A program made the position numbers and the translations under genes. 64,000 nucleotides of DNA from Bryobacteraceae bacterium (GTDB lineage: Bacteria > Acidobacteriota > Terriglobia > Bryobacterales > Bryobacteraceae). Positions 30,445-40,748 of the stretch are shown here, in pieces. The DNA lies in contig JAIEMJ010000005.1 of the NCBI GenBank assembly GCA_019752335.1, positions 112,117 to 176,116 on the forward strand. Reading direction: 5' to 3'. The first letter of the stretch is position 1, and every line of letters begins with the position of its first letter. The notes below the pieces were generated by a model that ran no database searches, was not told the DNA's origin, and was given only the letters and a program-made list of their open reading frames with translations.

Positions 30445-30502
30445 TGTGATAGAGTGAAAAAGCTGAAATTTCAGATCTTTCGAGATTCACGGCCCTTATT
30501 CC

Positions 30503-31348
30503 ATGCACCTACTCTTTGCCCTCGCTCTAGCCGCCCAGCCCTACGCTTCCCAGGGCTTCATTCAGATTCCACCCGAAGTGAAACTCGGGGCGATGTCGGC
30601 CGTGGAAGTCGCCCGCGATGGAAGCATTTATGTCTTGCACCGCGGCGAACCGCCCTTAATCAAGTTCGATAGCCAGCGCAAGTATCTCAAAGGCTGGGGC
30701 GATGGCATGTTCAAGGTCGCCCATGGCCTGAAGGCGGACCGCGCCGGGAACATTTGGACTACGGACAATGGCAACCATGTCCTGCGCCAGTTCTCCTCGG
30801 ACGGAGTCCTCCTCAAGACTCTGGGCGAGGTCGGCATCGCGGGGCCGGATGAGAAACACTTCCGCTCGCCGGACGATCTCGTCTTTTCTTCCAAGGGTGA
30901 CATCTACGTCGCCGACTCCGGCAATGGCCGCATCGTTCACCTTGATCCCACCGGAAAGTACCTCGGCCAATGGGGCAAGAAGGGCAAAGGAGAAGGCGAG
31001 TTTGCCACGGCACATGGCCTGGCCATTGACCGCCAGAATCGCGTCTACGTCGCGGATCGCGGCAACAACCGCGTCCAGGTTTTCGATTCCGCCGGCAAGT
31101 TCCTTGCCGTCTGGAATGGCTTCGGCAATCCGTTCGGCCTCCTGGTACTGGGCAAGCAACTCCTGGTCTCCGAGGGCGACGTCAATAAGATCTTCCATTT
31201 TGGCTTGGCCAGCGGCAAAATAGAAGAACAGTGGGGCGACAGCCAGATGCTGCAATTGCCCCACCTGATGTCGGTGGACCGTCGCGGCAACCTCTACGTC
31301 GCCGAGGTAAACGGCAAGCGAGTGCAGATCTTCCGGAGGGCGAAGTGA
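30503..31348 (+). CDS. Secreted NHL-repeat beta-propeller protein
   Basis: 281 residues with a signal peptide (MHLLFALALAAQPYAS). Six-bladed propeller of NHL repeats: PEVKLGAMSAVEVARDGSIY, AHGLKADRAGNIWTTDNGNH, FRSPDDLVFSSKGDIYVADS, GNGRIVHLDPTGKY, TAHGLAIDRQNRVYVADRGN, NRVQVFDSAGKF and LPHLMSVDRRGNLYVAEVNG. Propellers of this class bind ligands or proteins and some have lyase activity. It is the first gene of an operon with DUF1549/1553, DUF1501 and FGE-like genes, its stop overlapping the GTG of the next gene. Confidence 0.92.
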   Translation: MHLLFALALAAQPYASQGFIQIPPEVKLGAMSAVEVARDGSIYVLHRGEPPLIKFDSQRKYLKGWGDGMFKVAHGLKADRAGNIWTTDNGNHVLRQFSSDGVLLKTLGEVGIAGPDEKHFRSPDDLVFSSKGDIYVADSGNGRIVHLDPTGKYLGQWGKKGKGEGEFATAHGLAIDRQNRVYVADRGNNRVQVFDSAGKFLAVWNGFGNPFGLLVLGKQLLVSEGDVNKIFHFGLASGKIEEQWGDSQMLQLPHLMSVDRRGNLYVAEVNGKRVQIFRRAK

Positions 31349-33105
31349 GAAATTCCGTACTCTTCTTTTCCAGCTTATTGCTCGGCCAGACGCCCGAGCT
31401 AGAACGGGCCCACGCGCCGATGATTGAGCCACCCGTGCAGAAGGCCAAGTCCGTGGCCGAGATGACGGCCAGATATTCGCCAGCCCGCGCCGAAAAGAGC
31501 GCCCCGGTGCCACACCGTAATTTCATCGACGAGCAAATCTTCGGCCGCATGAAAAAGGATGGAATTCCACATGCGCCGCTCGCGGGAGACGAACAGTTCG
31601 CCCGCCGCGTCTGGCTCGACGCCACCGGCCGCATTCCGCCCATCGGCGAGTTGGCCGCCTTCGTCGCGGACCGCGACCCGAAGAAGCGCGCCAAACTCAT
31701 TGACCAACTCACCAACAGCGAAGCCTTCATCGACAAGTGGGCCTACTACTTTTCTGACCTCTTCCGCGCCGGCGGCCGCATGGGCTCCGGCTTAAACCTC
31801 TTCAACTACTGGCTGCGGGAGTGGCTCAAGTTGGACCGGCCCTACAACGAGGTGGTGACGGACTTACTCACGGGCGCCGGCAAGACCAGTTTCTCCGTGC
31901 CCGCTGGCATGTACTACGCGCGCGACTTCGTCAAAGCCAAGGACGATCCCGAAGCGCCTGACGCGCATGACCTGGTGAACCAGCCCGATACGGTCGACGA
32001 GTTTACCGTAACTTACTCGAAAGTTTTTCTAGGACTCAACCTCGCCTGTATCTCCTGCCACGACGGCAAAAATCACTTGGAGAAAGTAAACCTCTTTCTC
32101 ACGGCCCGCAAACGCGACGAATTCTTTGGCCAAGCCGCCTTCTTCGGCAAGACTCGCCAAATCATGAACTGGGAGAACGGCTACCAGGCCAATACGGAAT
32201 ACACCGTCGATGACGTCGGGAAGGAATATGACCCCAAAGCCGAGTCGATCGTCCGCGTGCCGCGCCGCGGCGGCGACGCTTCGCCGCGCTTCATCCTGAA
32301 TGGCGAGCGGCCCAAGGAAGGCGAGAATTACCGCGACGCCCTGGCGCGCATCATGACCAGCCACCCTCAATTCCGCCGCGCTTTCGCCAATCGCCTCTGG
32401 GCCGAGTTAATGGGCTTCGGCATTGTCGAGCCCGTCGACGATTTCGATTTACTCAAGCCGGACCAGCCCTCGAATCCCGCCCTCTTGGACGCCCTCGCTA
32501 ACGACTTTGGCAAACACAACTACAGCTTCAAGCACTATATACGCACCATCATGAATTCGAGCGCCTATCAGCTCAGTTCGCGTTTCGAAGGCGAATGGAA
32601 AGAAAGCTACGCGCCTTATTACGCCCGCAAGTATGTCCGCATGTTGACGGCCCCCGAAATTCATGACGCCATCGCCCTGGCGACGGGCCGCCCGGGTAAG
32701 TTCTCCAGCGGGACGGAGAAAGTGGGCATGGCGATGCAGATGCCGGAACCGAAAAAGGCCGACTCCGAGGTGCAGGGCTTTATGAAGACCTTCGGCCAAT
32801 CGAATCGCGACGATATGCCCAAGAAGGTGCCGCCTTCGTCACTCCAAGCGATGTTACTCATGCAGTCGCACGTGGTGACGGATCGCGTGGACGCCACCAA
32901 GCCCGGTCTCCTCAAAACTCTCCTGGATACCGTCACCGATGACCGCCAGGTAGTGGACAAAATCTTTCAACAAACGATTTCCCGCAAACCCAGCCCCTCG
33001 GAGATCGACGTCGCCCTCAAGGCCTTCGCCGCCGGCCGGCAGCACGGGGCCGAGAACCTGCAGTGGGCCCTCCTGAATAGCCCGGAGTTTATCTTCAACT
33101 ACTAA
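31345..33105 (+). CDS. DUF1549/DUF1553 protein (PSD1-like, shorter form)
   Basis: 586 residues from a GTG that overlaps the NHL stop (GTGA), with GGAGGG four bases upstream deciding this start. Signal peptide MRNSVLFFSSLLLGQTP. DUF1549 region: RNFIDEQIFGRMKKDGI, RRVWLDATGRIPPIGELAAF, SEAFIDKWAYYFSDLFR. A haem-type CISCHDGKNHLEKV sits near 231-235. DUF1553 follows: SHPQFRRAFANRLWAELMGF, GIVEPVDDFDLLKPDQPSNP, YKHYIRTIMNSSAYQLSSRF-like stretch, and a C-terminal end SPEFIFNY typical of the family. It lacks the N-terminal planctomycete-type cytochrome domain of the relative at 16907. Paired with the next DUF1501 gene, 1 bp away. Confidence 0.9.
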   Translation: MRNSVLFFSSLLLGQTPELERAHAPMIEPPVQKAKSVAEMTARYSPARAEKSAPVPHRNFIDEQIFGRMKKDGIPHAPLAGDEQFARRVWLDATGRIPPIGELAAFVADRDPKKRAKLIDQLTNSEAFIDKWAYYFSDLFRAGGRMGSGLNLFNYWLREWLKLDRPYNEVVTDLLTGAGKTSFSVPAGMYYARDFVKAKDDPEAPDAHDLVNQPDTVDEFTVTYSKVFLGLNLACISCHDGKNHLEKVNLFLTARKRDEFFGQAAFFGKTRQIMNWENGYQANTEYTVDDVGKEYDPKAESIVRVPRRGGDASPRFILNGERPKEGENYRDALARIMTSHPQFRRAFANRLWAELMGFGIVEPVDDFDLLKPDQPSNPALLDALANDFGKHNYSFKHYIRTIMNSSAYQLSSRFEGEWKESYAPYYARKYVRMLTAPEIHDAIALATGRPGKFSSGTEKVGMAMQMPEPKKADSEVQGFMKTFGQSNRDDMPKKVPPSSLQAMLLMQSHVVTDRVDATKPGLLKTLLDTVTDDRQVVDKIFQQTISRKPSPSEIDVALKAFAAGRQHGAENLQWALLNSPEFIFNY

Positions 33106-33106
33106 C

Positions 33107-34507
33107 ATGCAACAACGAATGTCGGACTTACTCCCCGCGCGGCGCGACTTACTGAAGCTCGGCGGCTATGGCCTCCTCGGCGCCTTTGCAGACCAGGCGC
33201 TGATGCCTGTGCAACTGCGCGCGGCAGGACGCTCCAACCCGCGCGGCACCGCCCGGTTCTGTATCGTCATTGAACTCGCCGGAGCGCTCTCTCATATCGA
33301 TAGCTTCGACTTCAAGGAGAACGAGGGCACGCAAAAGGACTTCGATGTCCGGCCGATCAAGAACGATCTCTACCTGAGCCACCGCCTCTTCCCCGAGCTA
33401 TCCAAGGAAATGGATAAGATCACCGTCGTGCGCTCGATGAAGAGCCATGAGGTAGTTCATTTCCGTGGACAATACTATACGCAAGCGGGCCGTCCGCTGA
33501 ATCCGGCGCAGGCGGCGGAGATTCCGAGCGTTGGCTCTGTCGTTGCACTTGAGTTGGAAGGCCAGCGGCGTCCCACCGACACTTTTCCCACTTACATCGG
33601 CTGCGGGCTCGACACCTCCGGCTGCGGCGCGCTCTCCACCGGTTTCCTGCACCCACGGCATTCCGTGCTGGACGTCAACCTGAAGTCCGGCGCGGGCGCG
33701 GCGCCGTCTTCCAAAGAGGCACTGGCCGTGCTGGCCGAACGCTACCGGCTGCTGAAAGAATTGGACCAGGTAATGGCCCCCAGCCGAGGTGGACGGGACC
33801 GGTCCTTCGGCACGTTTTCTGACTTTCAGTCATCGGCGTACCAGATACTCGGCGATCCACGCTGGCCGCAGGCCTTCGCGATGAGCAAGGAAGAGACCGA
33901 ACGCTATGGCACCAACGAAGTGGGCCTGGGTTGTTTGCTCGCCCGCAACTTAGTCCAGGCCGACGCCGGTACCCGTTACATCCACATCGTCCACCCCGAT
34001 TGGGACCACCACCGCGACATCTATAACCACGCGAAAAAATCGAATCATTACATCCGCTGCAACGAATTCGACCGCGCCATGGCCAGCTTACTGCGCGACC
34101 TCGAGAAGACGCCGTCGCCGCGCCAGCCAGGAAAGACGTTGCTCGACGATACGCTCGTCGTGGTCGCCACCGAATTCGGCCGCGTACCCGGCCCGCTAAA
34201 CGGCATCGCTGGCCGCCATCACTACAATCTGGCTTATCTGTCGCTCTTCGCCGGCGGAGGTACCAAGCCCGGTCGCATTATCGGCAAGACCGACGCCACC
34301 GGTGAACACGTCATCGACAACGGCTGGAAGTACAAGCGCTCGCAGATCAAGACGGAAAACATCTACGCCTCCGTTTACTCCGCCCTGGGTATCGACTGGC
34401 GCAAGGAAATCACCAACACTCCTTCCCGTCGCGCCTATCGGTACATCGATACGCTGGGCGCGACCGAGATGGCCATGGACGACGAAATTGCGGATCTGTT
34501 TGTCTAA
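33107..34507 (+). CDS. DUF1501 protein (Tat-exported)
   Basis: 466 residues. A Tat-like signal is at PARRDLLKLGGYGLLGAFAD. DUF1501 body: RFCIVIELAGALSHIDSFDF, TVVRSMKSHEVVHFRGQYYT, GLGCLLARNLVQADAGTRYI, HIVHPDWDHHRDIYNHAK, DTLVVVATEFGRVPG and AGRHHYNLAYLSLFAGGG. It is more distant from the copy at 15538 than is usual for a recent duplicate: the motif order is shared but the surrounding residues differ. The start is ATG 33107; an ATG at 33119 is possible. Stop and next start share one base (TAATG). Confidence 0.9.
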   Translation: MQQRMSDLLPARRDLLKLGGYGLLGAFADQALMPVQLRAAGRSNPRGTARFCIVIELAGALSHIDSFDFKENEGTQKDFDVRPIKNDLYLSHRLFPELSKEMDKITVVRSMKSHEVVHFRGQYYTQAGRPLNPAQAAEIPSVGSVVALELEGQRRPTDTFPTYIGCGLDTSGCGALSTGFLHPRHSVLDVNLKSGAGAAPSSKEALAVLAERYRLLKELDQVMAPSRGGRDRSFGTFSDFQSSAYQILGDPRWPQAFAMSKEETERYGTNEVGLGCLLARNLVQADAGTRYIHIVHPDWDHHRDIYNHAKKSNHYIRCNEFDRAMASLLRDLEKTPSPRQPGKTLLDDTLVVVATEFGRVPGPLNGIAGRHHYNLAYLSLFAGGGTKPGRIIGKTDATGEHVIDNGWKYKRSQIKTENIYASVYSALGIDWRKEITNTPSRRAYRYIDTLGATEMAMDDEIADLFV

Positions 34508-35241
34508 TGCACTTACTCTTGCTTTCCGCATGTCTACTGGCGGAGCCCGTCCTGATTCCGGCGGGTACGTTCACCATGGGTCGCACGAAGCTCACCTCGG
34601 ACGACGCGACGAAGATGCGTCCGCAAATCCTACTCGACGACCGCCCCACGCACGAAGTGAGTATTTCCGCCTTCTACCTGGATACGCATGAAGTCACCCA
34701 GGCCGAGTATGCGGTCTTCGTCAAGGAGAAAAAGCATGCCCCGCCGTATCATTGGGTAGCCGGGAAAGTGCCCGAAGGCGGAGAAAAGCTACCCGCCTAT
34801 AACGTCTCCTGGGACGACGCCCGGGCCTACTGCGCGGCACAAGGGGCCCGTCTGCCAACCGAAGCAGAGTGGGAACGAGCGGCGCGCGGGGGGCTGGAAG
34901 CGATGGATTACCCCTGGGGCGACAAATTCGACGCCAAGCTCCTGCGCTCCGGCGTGGAACTCGGTCCGCAAGAAGTGGGTAAGTACAGGCCCAACGCGTT
35001 CGGACTCTTCGATATGGCGGGCAACGTGTCGGAGTGGGTCGCGGACTATTTTGACCGCGAGTATTACGCCCGGTCGCCCGCGAGCGATCCGCCCGGACCA
35101 GAGTCCGGCATTTACCGCGTGATTCGCGGCGGCGCCTGGAGCGACGCGCCGCGCCGGGTGACGGTCTACTTCCGGAATTGGGTCCGGCCCTCGCAGCGGC
35201 AGCCGAACATCGGCTTTCGCTGCGCGAAGAGCGCTCCTTAG
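34507..35241 (+). CDS. Formylglycine-generating-enzyme (SUMF1)-family protein
   Basis: 244 residues with C-type-lectin-like FGE-sulfatase fold: LIPAGTFTMGRTKLTSD, FYLDTHEVTQAEYAVFV, YNVSWDDARAYCAAQGARLP, TEAEWERAARGG, FGLFDMAGNVSEWVADYF, RVIRGGAWSD and NIGFRCAKSAP. True FGEs oxidise a cysteine of sulfatases to formylglycine. Many bacterial relatives in exported operons do not, and the pair of reactive cysteines of true FGE is not clearly present here. A short hydrophobic N-terminus (MHLLLLSACLLAEP) implies export. Last gene of the NHL/DUF1549/DUF1501 operon; convergent with the next gene, with stop codons overlapping. Confidence 0.85.
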   Translation: MHLLLLSACLLAEPVLIPAGTFTMGRTKLTSDDATKMRPQILLDDRPTHEVSISAFYLDTHEVTQAEYAVFVKEKKHAPPYHWVAGKVPEGGEKLPAYNVSWDDARAYCAAQGARLPTEAEWERAARGGLEAMDYPWGDKFDAKLLRSGVELGPQEVGKYRPNAFGLFDMAGNVSEWVADYFDREYYARSPASDPPGPESGIYRVIRGGAWSDAPRRVTVYFRNWVRPSQRQPNIGFRCAKSAP

Positions 35242-35957
35242 CGCGCGCCCGTCAGCATCGCTGCCATCTTGCCAGCCGTCGCGACTTGAGTAGCGCTACC
35301 ACGCACCACGATCGCCCGCGGCGTCGGCAACATAAAAATGCGCGGGACGCCGGAAATACCCCGGACCTTGATCGCCACATCCTGCAGTTGCTCGGGCGTC
35401 AAGGTGGCGGGCAGAGCCAACACCTTCACCGTCTCATCGCCATCGCCCGGCAGACGGAATTCGCCGTCCTTCACCTCGGGCTGATCCAGTTGCGCAATCA
35501 GCCAAGAGCTCAGCTTCACGTCCGCCGGGGACCCACGAACGACATAAGTGGAACGCGACGGATGCACCATCATGGCGGGCATGGCGGTAAGCGCACGTAC
35601 CAAGGCGGCCGCGGCCATCAGGTCCTGCCCCGGCTGAATGTGGCGCAGGTAGTAAACCTTGGCCAAACCGCCGTTCGGCGCGGCGAATTCAACCGGCGGA
35701 GGGGGATTCACGGGGGCGCGATCCAAACTCTTCAGCAGCCACTCCGCCAGTGCGCACTCATCGGCGGCACCGCGAAACGTCATAGTGAACCGCTCCGGAT
35801 TGCCCTGCAGGAAGTCCAGTTCGGCGATGGAGCGAACGATGACGACCACCTCCTGCAGATCGTCCGGGTGATTGATCTGCGACATGGGATAGGTGCGGTC
35901 GGCTTCGGCCTGGGCAAAAACCAGGGAGGCGGCCAAGCTGGCCAGGAGCAGTTTCAT
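35238..35957 (-). CDS. Secreted protein with three secretin-N-like repeats
   Basis: Start at 35957 (MKLLLASLAASLVFAQAE) gives a signal peptide; a longer in-frame form begins at 35999. The 239-residue product has three copies of one pattern: FTMTFRGAADECALAEWLLKS at about 57-77, TYVVRGSPADVKLSSWLIAQ at about 137-156, and IVVRGSATQVATAGKMAAML at about 216-235. Each is a strand with VRG/FRG, a helix and often a leucine-aspartate end, as in the ring-building N1 domains of secretins. No outer-membrane barrel domain is present. The role is unknown; it may be a periplasmic subunit that interacts with a secretion ring. Confidence 0.7.
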   Translation of the reverse strand: MKLLLASLAASLVFAQAEADRTYPMSQINHPDDLQEVVVIVRSIAELDFLQGNPERFTMTFRGAADECALAEWLLKSLDRAPVNPPPPVEFAAPNGGLAKVYYLRHIQPGQDLMAAAALVRALTAMPAMMVHPSRSTYVVRGSPADVKLSSWLIAQLDQPEVKDGEFRLPGDGDETVKVLALPATLTPEQLQDVAIKVRGISGVPRIFMLPTPRAIVVRGSATQVATAGKMAAMLTGAR

Positions 35958-36016
35958 AGCTGTTTTGACGAATGTCCGGCGGGAACCGTGCATGCCCAAG
36001 TATCATGGTTTTGACG

Positions 36017-37018
36017 ATGAAAGGTAAATGGCTATTGCTGGGCGGAGTACTAGTAATGCTGGCGGCCACCGGTGCGGCCGTCTGGTACGCGCGTCCTCCA
36101 TCCGCAACCGATACGAAGGCCAAGGCCGAGCCCGTCGCCGAAGTGCCCGCCCAGGCCAATGGAGAACTTAGCCTCTCCGGCCGCGTACAGGCGACCAAGC
36201 TCGTACAGGTGCTCGCGCCGGTGGACGGCGTGCTCGAAGAGCTCCGCGTAAAAGAGGGCGAGGACGTCGCCGAAGGCCAATTGATGGCCCGCGTGAAAAA
36301 TGCCGCGCTGGACCTGGGCCACGAGCAAGCTGGGCAACAGGTAGAGGCTCTCCAATCCAAAGTCAACAACCTCGAAGCCTCGCTGATCGCCGCGCGCCTG
36401 GAAGCTCAACGCACGCGCGCCGACGCCGATGCGCGCAAAGGCCAGTTGGAAGCCGCCCGCAAGGAGTTCGACCGTCAGGCGATGCTGATGAAAGAAGGCG
36501 CCACGCCACGCAACAAGTTTGAGAAGAGCAAGACCGATTACGAAAACGGCCTGGTGGAGTTCGAGGCCAAGGACAACCTGGCGCGCCAGGCGAGTGACCG
36601 CGTGGAGTCCCTCACCCGCAGCATCGACGACGCCAAGAAAGCCCTGGCTGAACAGTCGGCCGAGTGGGAAGACGCGAAGGCTGGCCTCAATTCCGCCGAG
36701 ATTCACGCGCCCGCCGACGGCGTCGTCGTCAAGGTGAGTAAGCAGAATGGCGAGGCCCTGGACAAGCGCGTCACGGAAGTCTTCCAGATAGCCGTCGACC
36801 TCACGGCGATGGAAGCCGTCGTGTCGCTCAACGCTGACGAGCTCAAGCTGGTGAAGCCCGGCATGGCCGGCGTCATCTTCCTGGTGGAGGCCGGCAATGA
36901 GCCGATTCCCGCCACCGTCCGTGAGATTAAGGCCAACGAAGCCTTTTTGGACTTCAAGAGTCCGAACCCGGCCGTGCGTCCGGGATTGATTGCCCAAGTG
37001 AGAATTCCCCTGAAATAA
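36017..37018 (+). CDS. HlyD-family efflux periplasmic adaptor subunit
   Basis: 333 residues starting MKGKWLLLGGVLVMLAATGA, a membrane anchor; ATGs at 36005 and 35972 are in frame but add no hydrophobic logic. LSLSGRVQATKLVQVLAPVDG and VLEELRVKEGEDVAEGQLMA form the first lipoyl half. A long coiled-coil hairpin follows (HEQAGQQVEALQSKVNNLEA, LEAQRTRADADARKGQLEAA), then the second half INSAEIHAPADGVVVKV-like and the beta-barrel end. Such adaptors join an inner-membrane pump to an outer-membrane channel. No permease or ATPase gene is next to it; a fumarase gene follows after 4 bp. Confidence 0.87.
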   Translation: MKGKWLLLGGVLVMLAATGAAVWYARPPSATDTKAKAEPVAEVPAQANGELSLSGRVQATKLVQVLAPVDGVLEELRVKEGEDVAEGQLMARVKNAALDLGHEQAGQQVEALQSKVNNLEASLIAARLEAQRTRADADARKGQLEAARKEFDRQAMLMKEGATPRNKFEKSKTDYENGLVEFEAKDNLARQASDRVESLTRSIDDAKKALAEQSAEWEDAKAGLNSAEIHAPADGVVVKVSKQNGEALDKRVTEVFQIAVDLTAMEAVVSLNADELKLVKPGMAGVIFLVEAGNEPIPATVREIKANEAFLDFKSPNPAVRPGLIAQVRIPLK

Positions 37019-37022
37019 ACCC

Positions 37023-38543
<1,521 letters not shown>

Positions 38544-38563
38544 TATACCGTTAGAGATCTCCC

Positions 38564-39511
38564 ATGAGCAAACGAACCTCGATCGGGTCCTGGGCCTACA
38601 CCATTGGCCCCTACGGACCGAACCCCATTGACTTTGATACCGTCTGCGACAAGCTGAAAGCCTTGGGCTTCGATGGCCTGGAGTTGGGCGCCTTTCCGCC
38701 GCATCCGAACCCCGGCAATCCGAATGGTCCGGACGCCGACTGGCCCGGCACGCTGGCCTCGAAGTCGCAACGGCAGGAGCTCAAAGCCAAGATGGCCGAG
38801 CGCGGCCTGGGCTTTTCCGGCATCGCCGCCAACCTATGGGGCGAAAAGCTGATTAACACCGACGATCAGACGAAGTACATCGCCGAATTCCGGCGCAACT
38901 GCGAGTTCGCCGTGGATACCGGCATCGGCGGCGTCCGCGTGGACACCGTGCAGCCGCCCACCATCCATCGCGAAGTGGACTACGCCACCGCCCTGGCGCG
39001 AGTAACTAAAACCTGGCAAACCTGCGCCGACATCGCCGCGGGGCATGGCCTGCAAATGACCTGGGAATTCGAACCCGGCTTCGCCTTCAATAAGCCCTCC
39101 GATATTCTGCGCATTCACGACGCCGTCAATCGCCAGAACTTTGGCCTTCTCTATGACACCTGCCATGGCCAGATGGTCGGCGTGGTGGGGGCGCGGCAAG
39201 AGGGCGAGCGTGAAGTCTACGCCTCGCAGACCGACTTGATTCACCGCCTGGCCGGACGCATCAACCATATTCATTTGATTGACTCCGATGATACCTGCCA
39301 CAAAGACGCCACCGGCGCCGACGAAACGTCGGCCCATCCGCCCTTCGGGCTGGGCCATCTGAATTTCCACGTCATCGTTCCGGAGTTACTCAAGGCGTCG
39401 AACATGCCGCACGATTGGTGGACGATTGATCTCTGTTTCTGGCCCGACGCTTGGGCGGCCACGGAACGTTGTAAGAGTTATCTGGATAAATTAGTGGAAT
39501 GGTACGGGTAG
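38564..39511 (+). CDS. Sugar phosphate isomerase/epimerase (xylose-isomerase-like TIM barrel)
   Basis: 315 residues of the AP endonuclease 2/TIM barrel family: RTSIGSWAYTIGPYGP, CDKLKALGFDGLELGAFPP, TGIGGVRVDTVQPPTIH, MTWEFEPGFAFNKPSDILR, FGLLYDTCHGQMVG and GRINHIHLIDSDDTCH, with metal-binding-type Glu, Asp and His at the strand ends. Proteins of this type isomerise or epimerise sugars or inositols, often together with a Gfo/Idh/MocA dehydrogenase, as is the case with the gene that begins at the next base. Substrate cannot be assigned. Confidence 0.92.
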   Translation: MSKRTSIGSWAYTIGPYGPNPIDFDTVCDKLKALGFDGLELGAFPPHPNPGNPNGPDADWPGTLASKSQRQELKAKMAERGLGFSGIAANLWGEKLINTDDQTKYIAEFRRNCEFAVDTGIGGVRVDTVQPPTIHREVDYATALARVTKTWQTCADIAAGHGLQMTWEFEPGFAFNKPSDILRIHDAVNRQNFGLLYDTCHGQMVGVVGARQEGEREVYASQTDLIHRLAGRINHIHLIDSDDTCHKDATGADETSAHPPFGLGHLNFHVIVPELLKASNMPHDWWTIDLCFWPDAWAATERCKSYLDKLVEWYG

Positions 39512-40687
39512 ATGTCCAAAGAACTACGCATCGGCATGATCGGCTACGGCTTTATGGGCCGCGCCCACTCGAACGCTTACAAGCGTCTGAATGATTTTTT
39601 CCCGGTGGCGCATCGGCCGGTATTGAAGGCCGTCGCCGCGCGCAGCTCGGAGAAGGCCAAGGGCTTCGCCGATAACTGGGGCTATGAGCGCATTGAGACG
39701 GACTGGAAGAAGGTGGTGGAGGCCGAGGACATTGACTTAGTCGATATCTGTTCGCCCAACGATACGCACTTCGACATCGCCATGGCGGCGGCGAAGAACG
39801 GCAAGATGATCTGCTGCGAAAAGCCGCTCGCCATGACCACCAAGGAAGCCGAAAAGATGGTGGCGGCCGTGGCCAAGTACAAGGTCGCCAATATGGCGTG
39901 GTTTAACTACCGCCGCGTGCCGGCCATCGCGCTCGCCAAGCAAATCATCGAAGAGGGCCGCATCGGCCGCAGCTTCCACTATCGCGCGACTTACCTGCAG
40001 GATTGGACCATCGCCACCGACGTTCCCCAAGGCGGCCCCGGACTGTGGCGGCTCGACGCCGCGGTCTCCGGCTCCGGAGTCACCGGCGACTTACTCGCGC
40101 ATTCGATTGATACGGCCATGTGGCTGAATGGCCCGATTACCCGCGTCACGGCCAAGACCGAGACGTTCGTCAAAGAGCGTAAGCACGTCGTCACCGGCAA
40201 GGTCCAGAAAGTATCGATTGACGATGCCTGTATGTTTCTCGCCGAGTTCGCCAATGGCTCCATCGGCACGTTCGAGTCAACGCGGTACGCGCGTGGCCGG
40301 AAGAATTTCAATACCTTCGAGATGAACGGAGCGGACGGGTCACTCTACTTTGACCTCGAAGAGCCCGAGTACTTACAGTATTTCGAGTATCTACAGAAGC
40401 AAAGCTCGAAGAAGGTGGAAAGCCACCTCACCGGCTGGCGCAAGATCCACACCACCAACTCTGAGCATCCCTACATGAAGCATTACTGGGTACCGGGCAC
40501 CTGCATCGGCTACGAGCATACCTTCCTGAACGCGCTCGCCGACTTCGTGATGGGCATCGAAAGCGGCAAACCCACCCAACCGGACTTCCGCAACGCTCTC
40601 CAGACGCAACGCGTCTGCGAAGCCGTCCTGAAGTCGGCGAAGAATGGCAAATGGGAAAAGACCGGCGTCGACGCCAAGGCGCTGTAG
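39512..40687 (+). CDS. Gfo/Idh/MocA-family oxidoreductase
   Basis: 391 residues. N-terminal NAD(P)-binding region [40 protein letters not shown], and the family EKP motif in [19 protein letters not shown]. The C-terminal alpha/beta domain shows [51 protein letters not shown] with the catalytic-type Asp/His, and [20 protein letters not shown]. The enzyme acts on a sugar or inositol ring with the partner isomerase upstream; there is no base between the two genes, which indicates one operon. Confidence 0.93.
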   Translation: MSKELRIGMIGYGFMGRAHSNAYKRLNDFFPVAHRPVLKAVAARSSEKAKGFADNWGYERIETDWKKVVEAEDIDLVDICSPNDTHFDIAMAAAKNGKMICCEKPLAMTTKEAEKMVAAVAKYKVANMAWFNYRRVPAIALAKQIIEEGRIGRSFHYRATYLQDWTIATDVPQGGPGLWRLDAAVSGSGVTGDLLAHSIDTAMWLNGPITRVTAKTETFVKERKHVVTGKVQKVSIDDACMFLAEFANGSIGTFESTRYARGRKNFNTFEMNGADGSLYFDLEEPEYLQYFEYLQKQSSKKVESHLTGWRKIHTTNSEHPYMKHYWVPGTCIGYEHTFLNALADFVMGIESGKPTQPDFRNALQTQRVCEAVLKSAKNGKWEKTGVDAKAL

Positions 40688-40699
40688 ATTCACGCAGCG

Positions 40700-40728
40700 T
40701 TGTTACTACTGTCGTTAAGCATTAACAT
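40700..40728 (+). promoter_or_regulatory. Possible promoter upstream of the alkaline phosphatase gene
   Basis: In the 61 bp gap after the dehydrogenase gene, TTGTTA (40700-40705) and TAACAT (40723-40728) are 17 bp apart, each matching four consensus positions. The start codon GTG follows 20 bp later, after GGAGCG. A weak call. Confidence 0.35.
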
Positions 40729-40748
40729 ATTCCCTGTAGCTTGGAGCG

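Noticed and set aside
30463..30474. Palindrome CTGAAATTTCAG
   Set aside because: Perfect 12 bp palindrome in the spacer before the NHL gene, but no loop or T tract for a terminator and no second copy to call it an operator.
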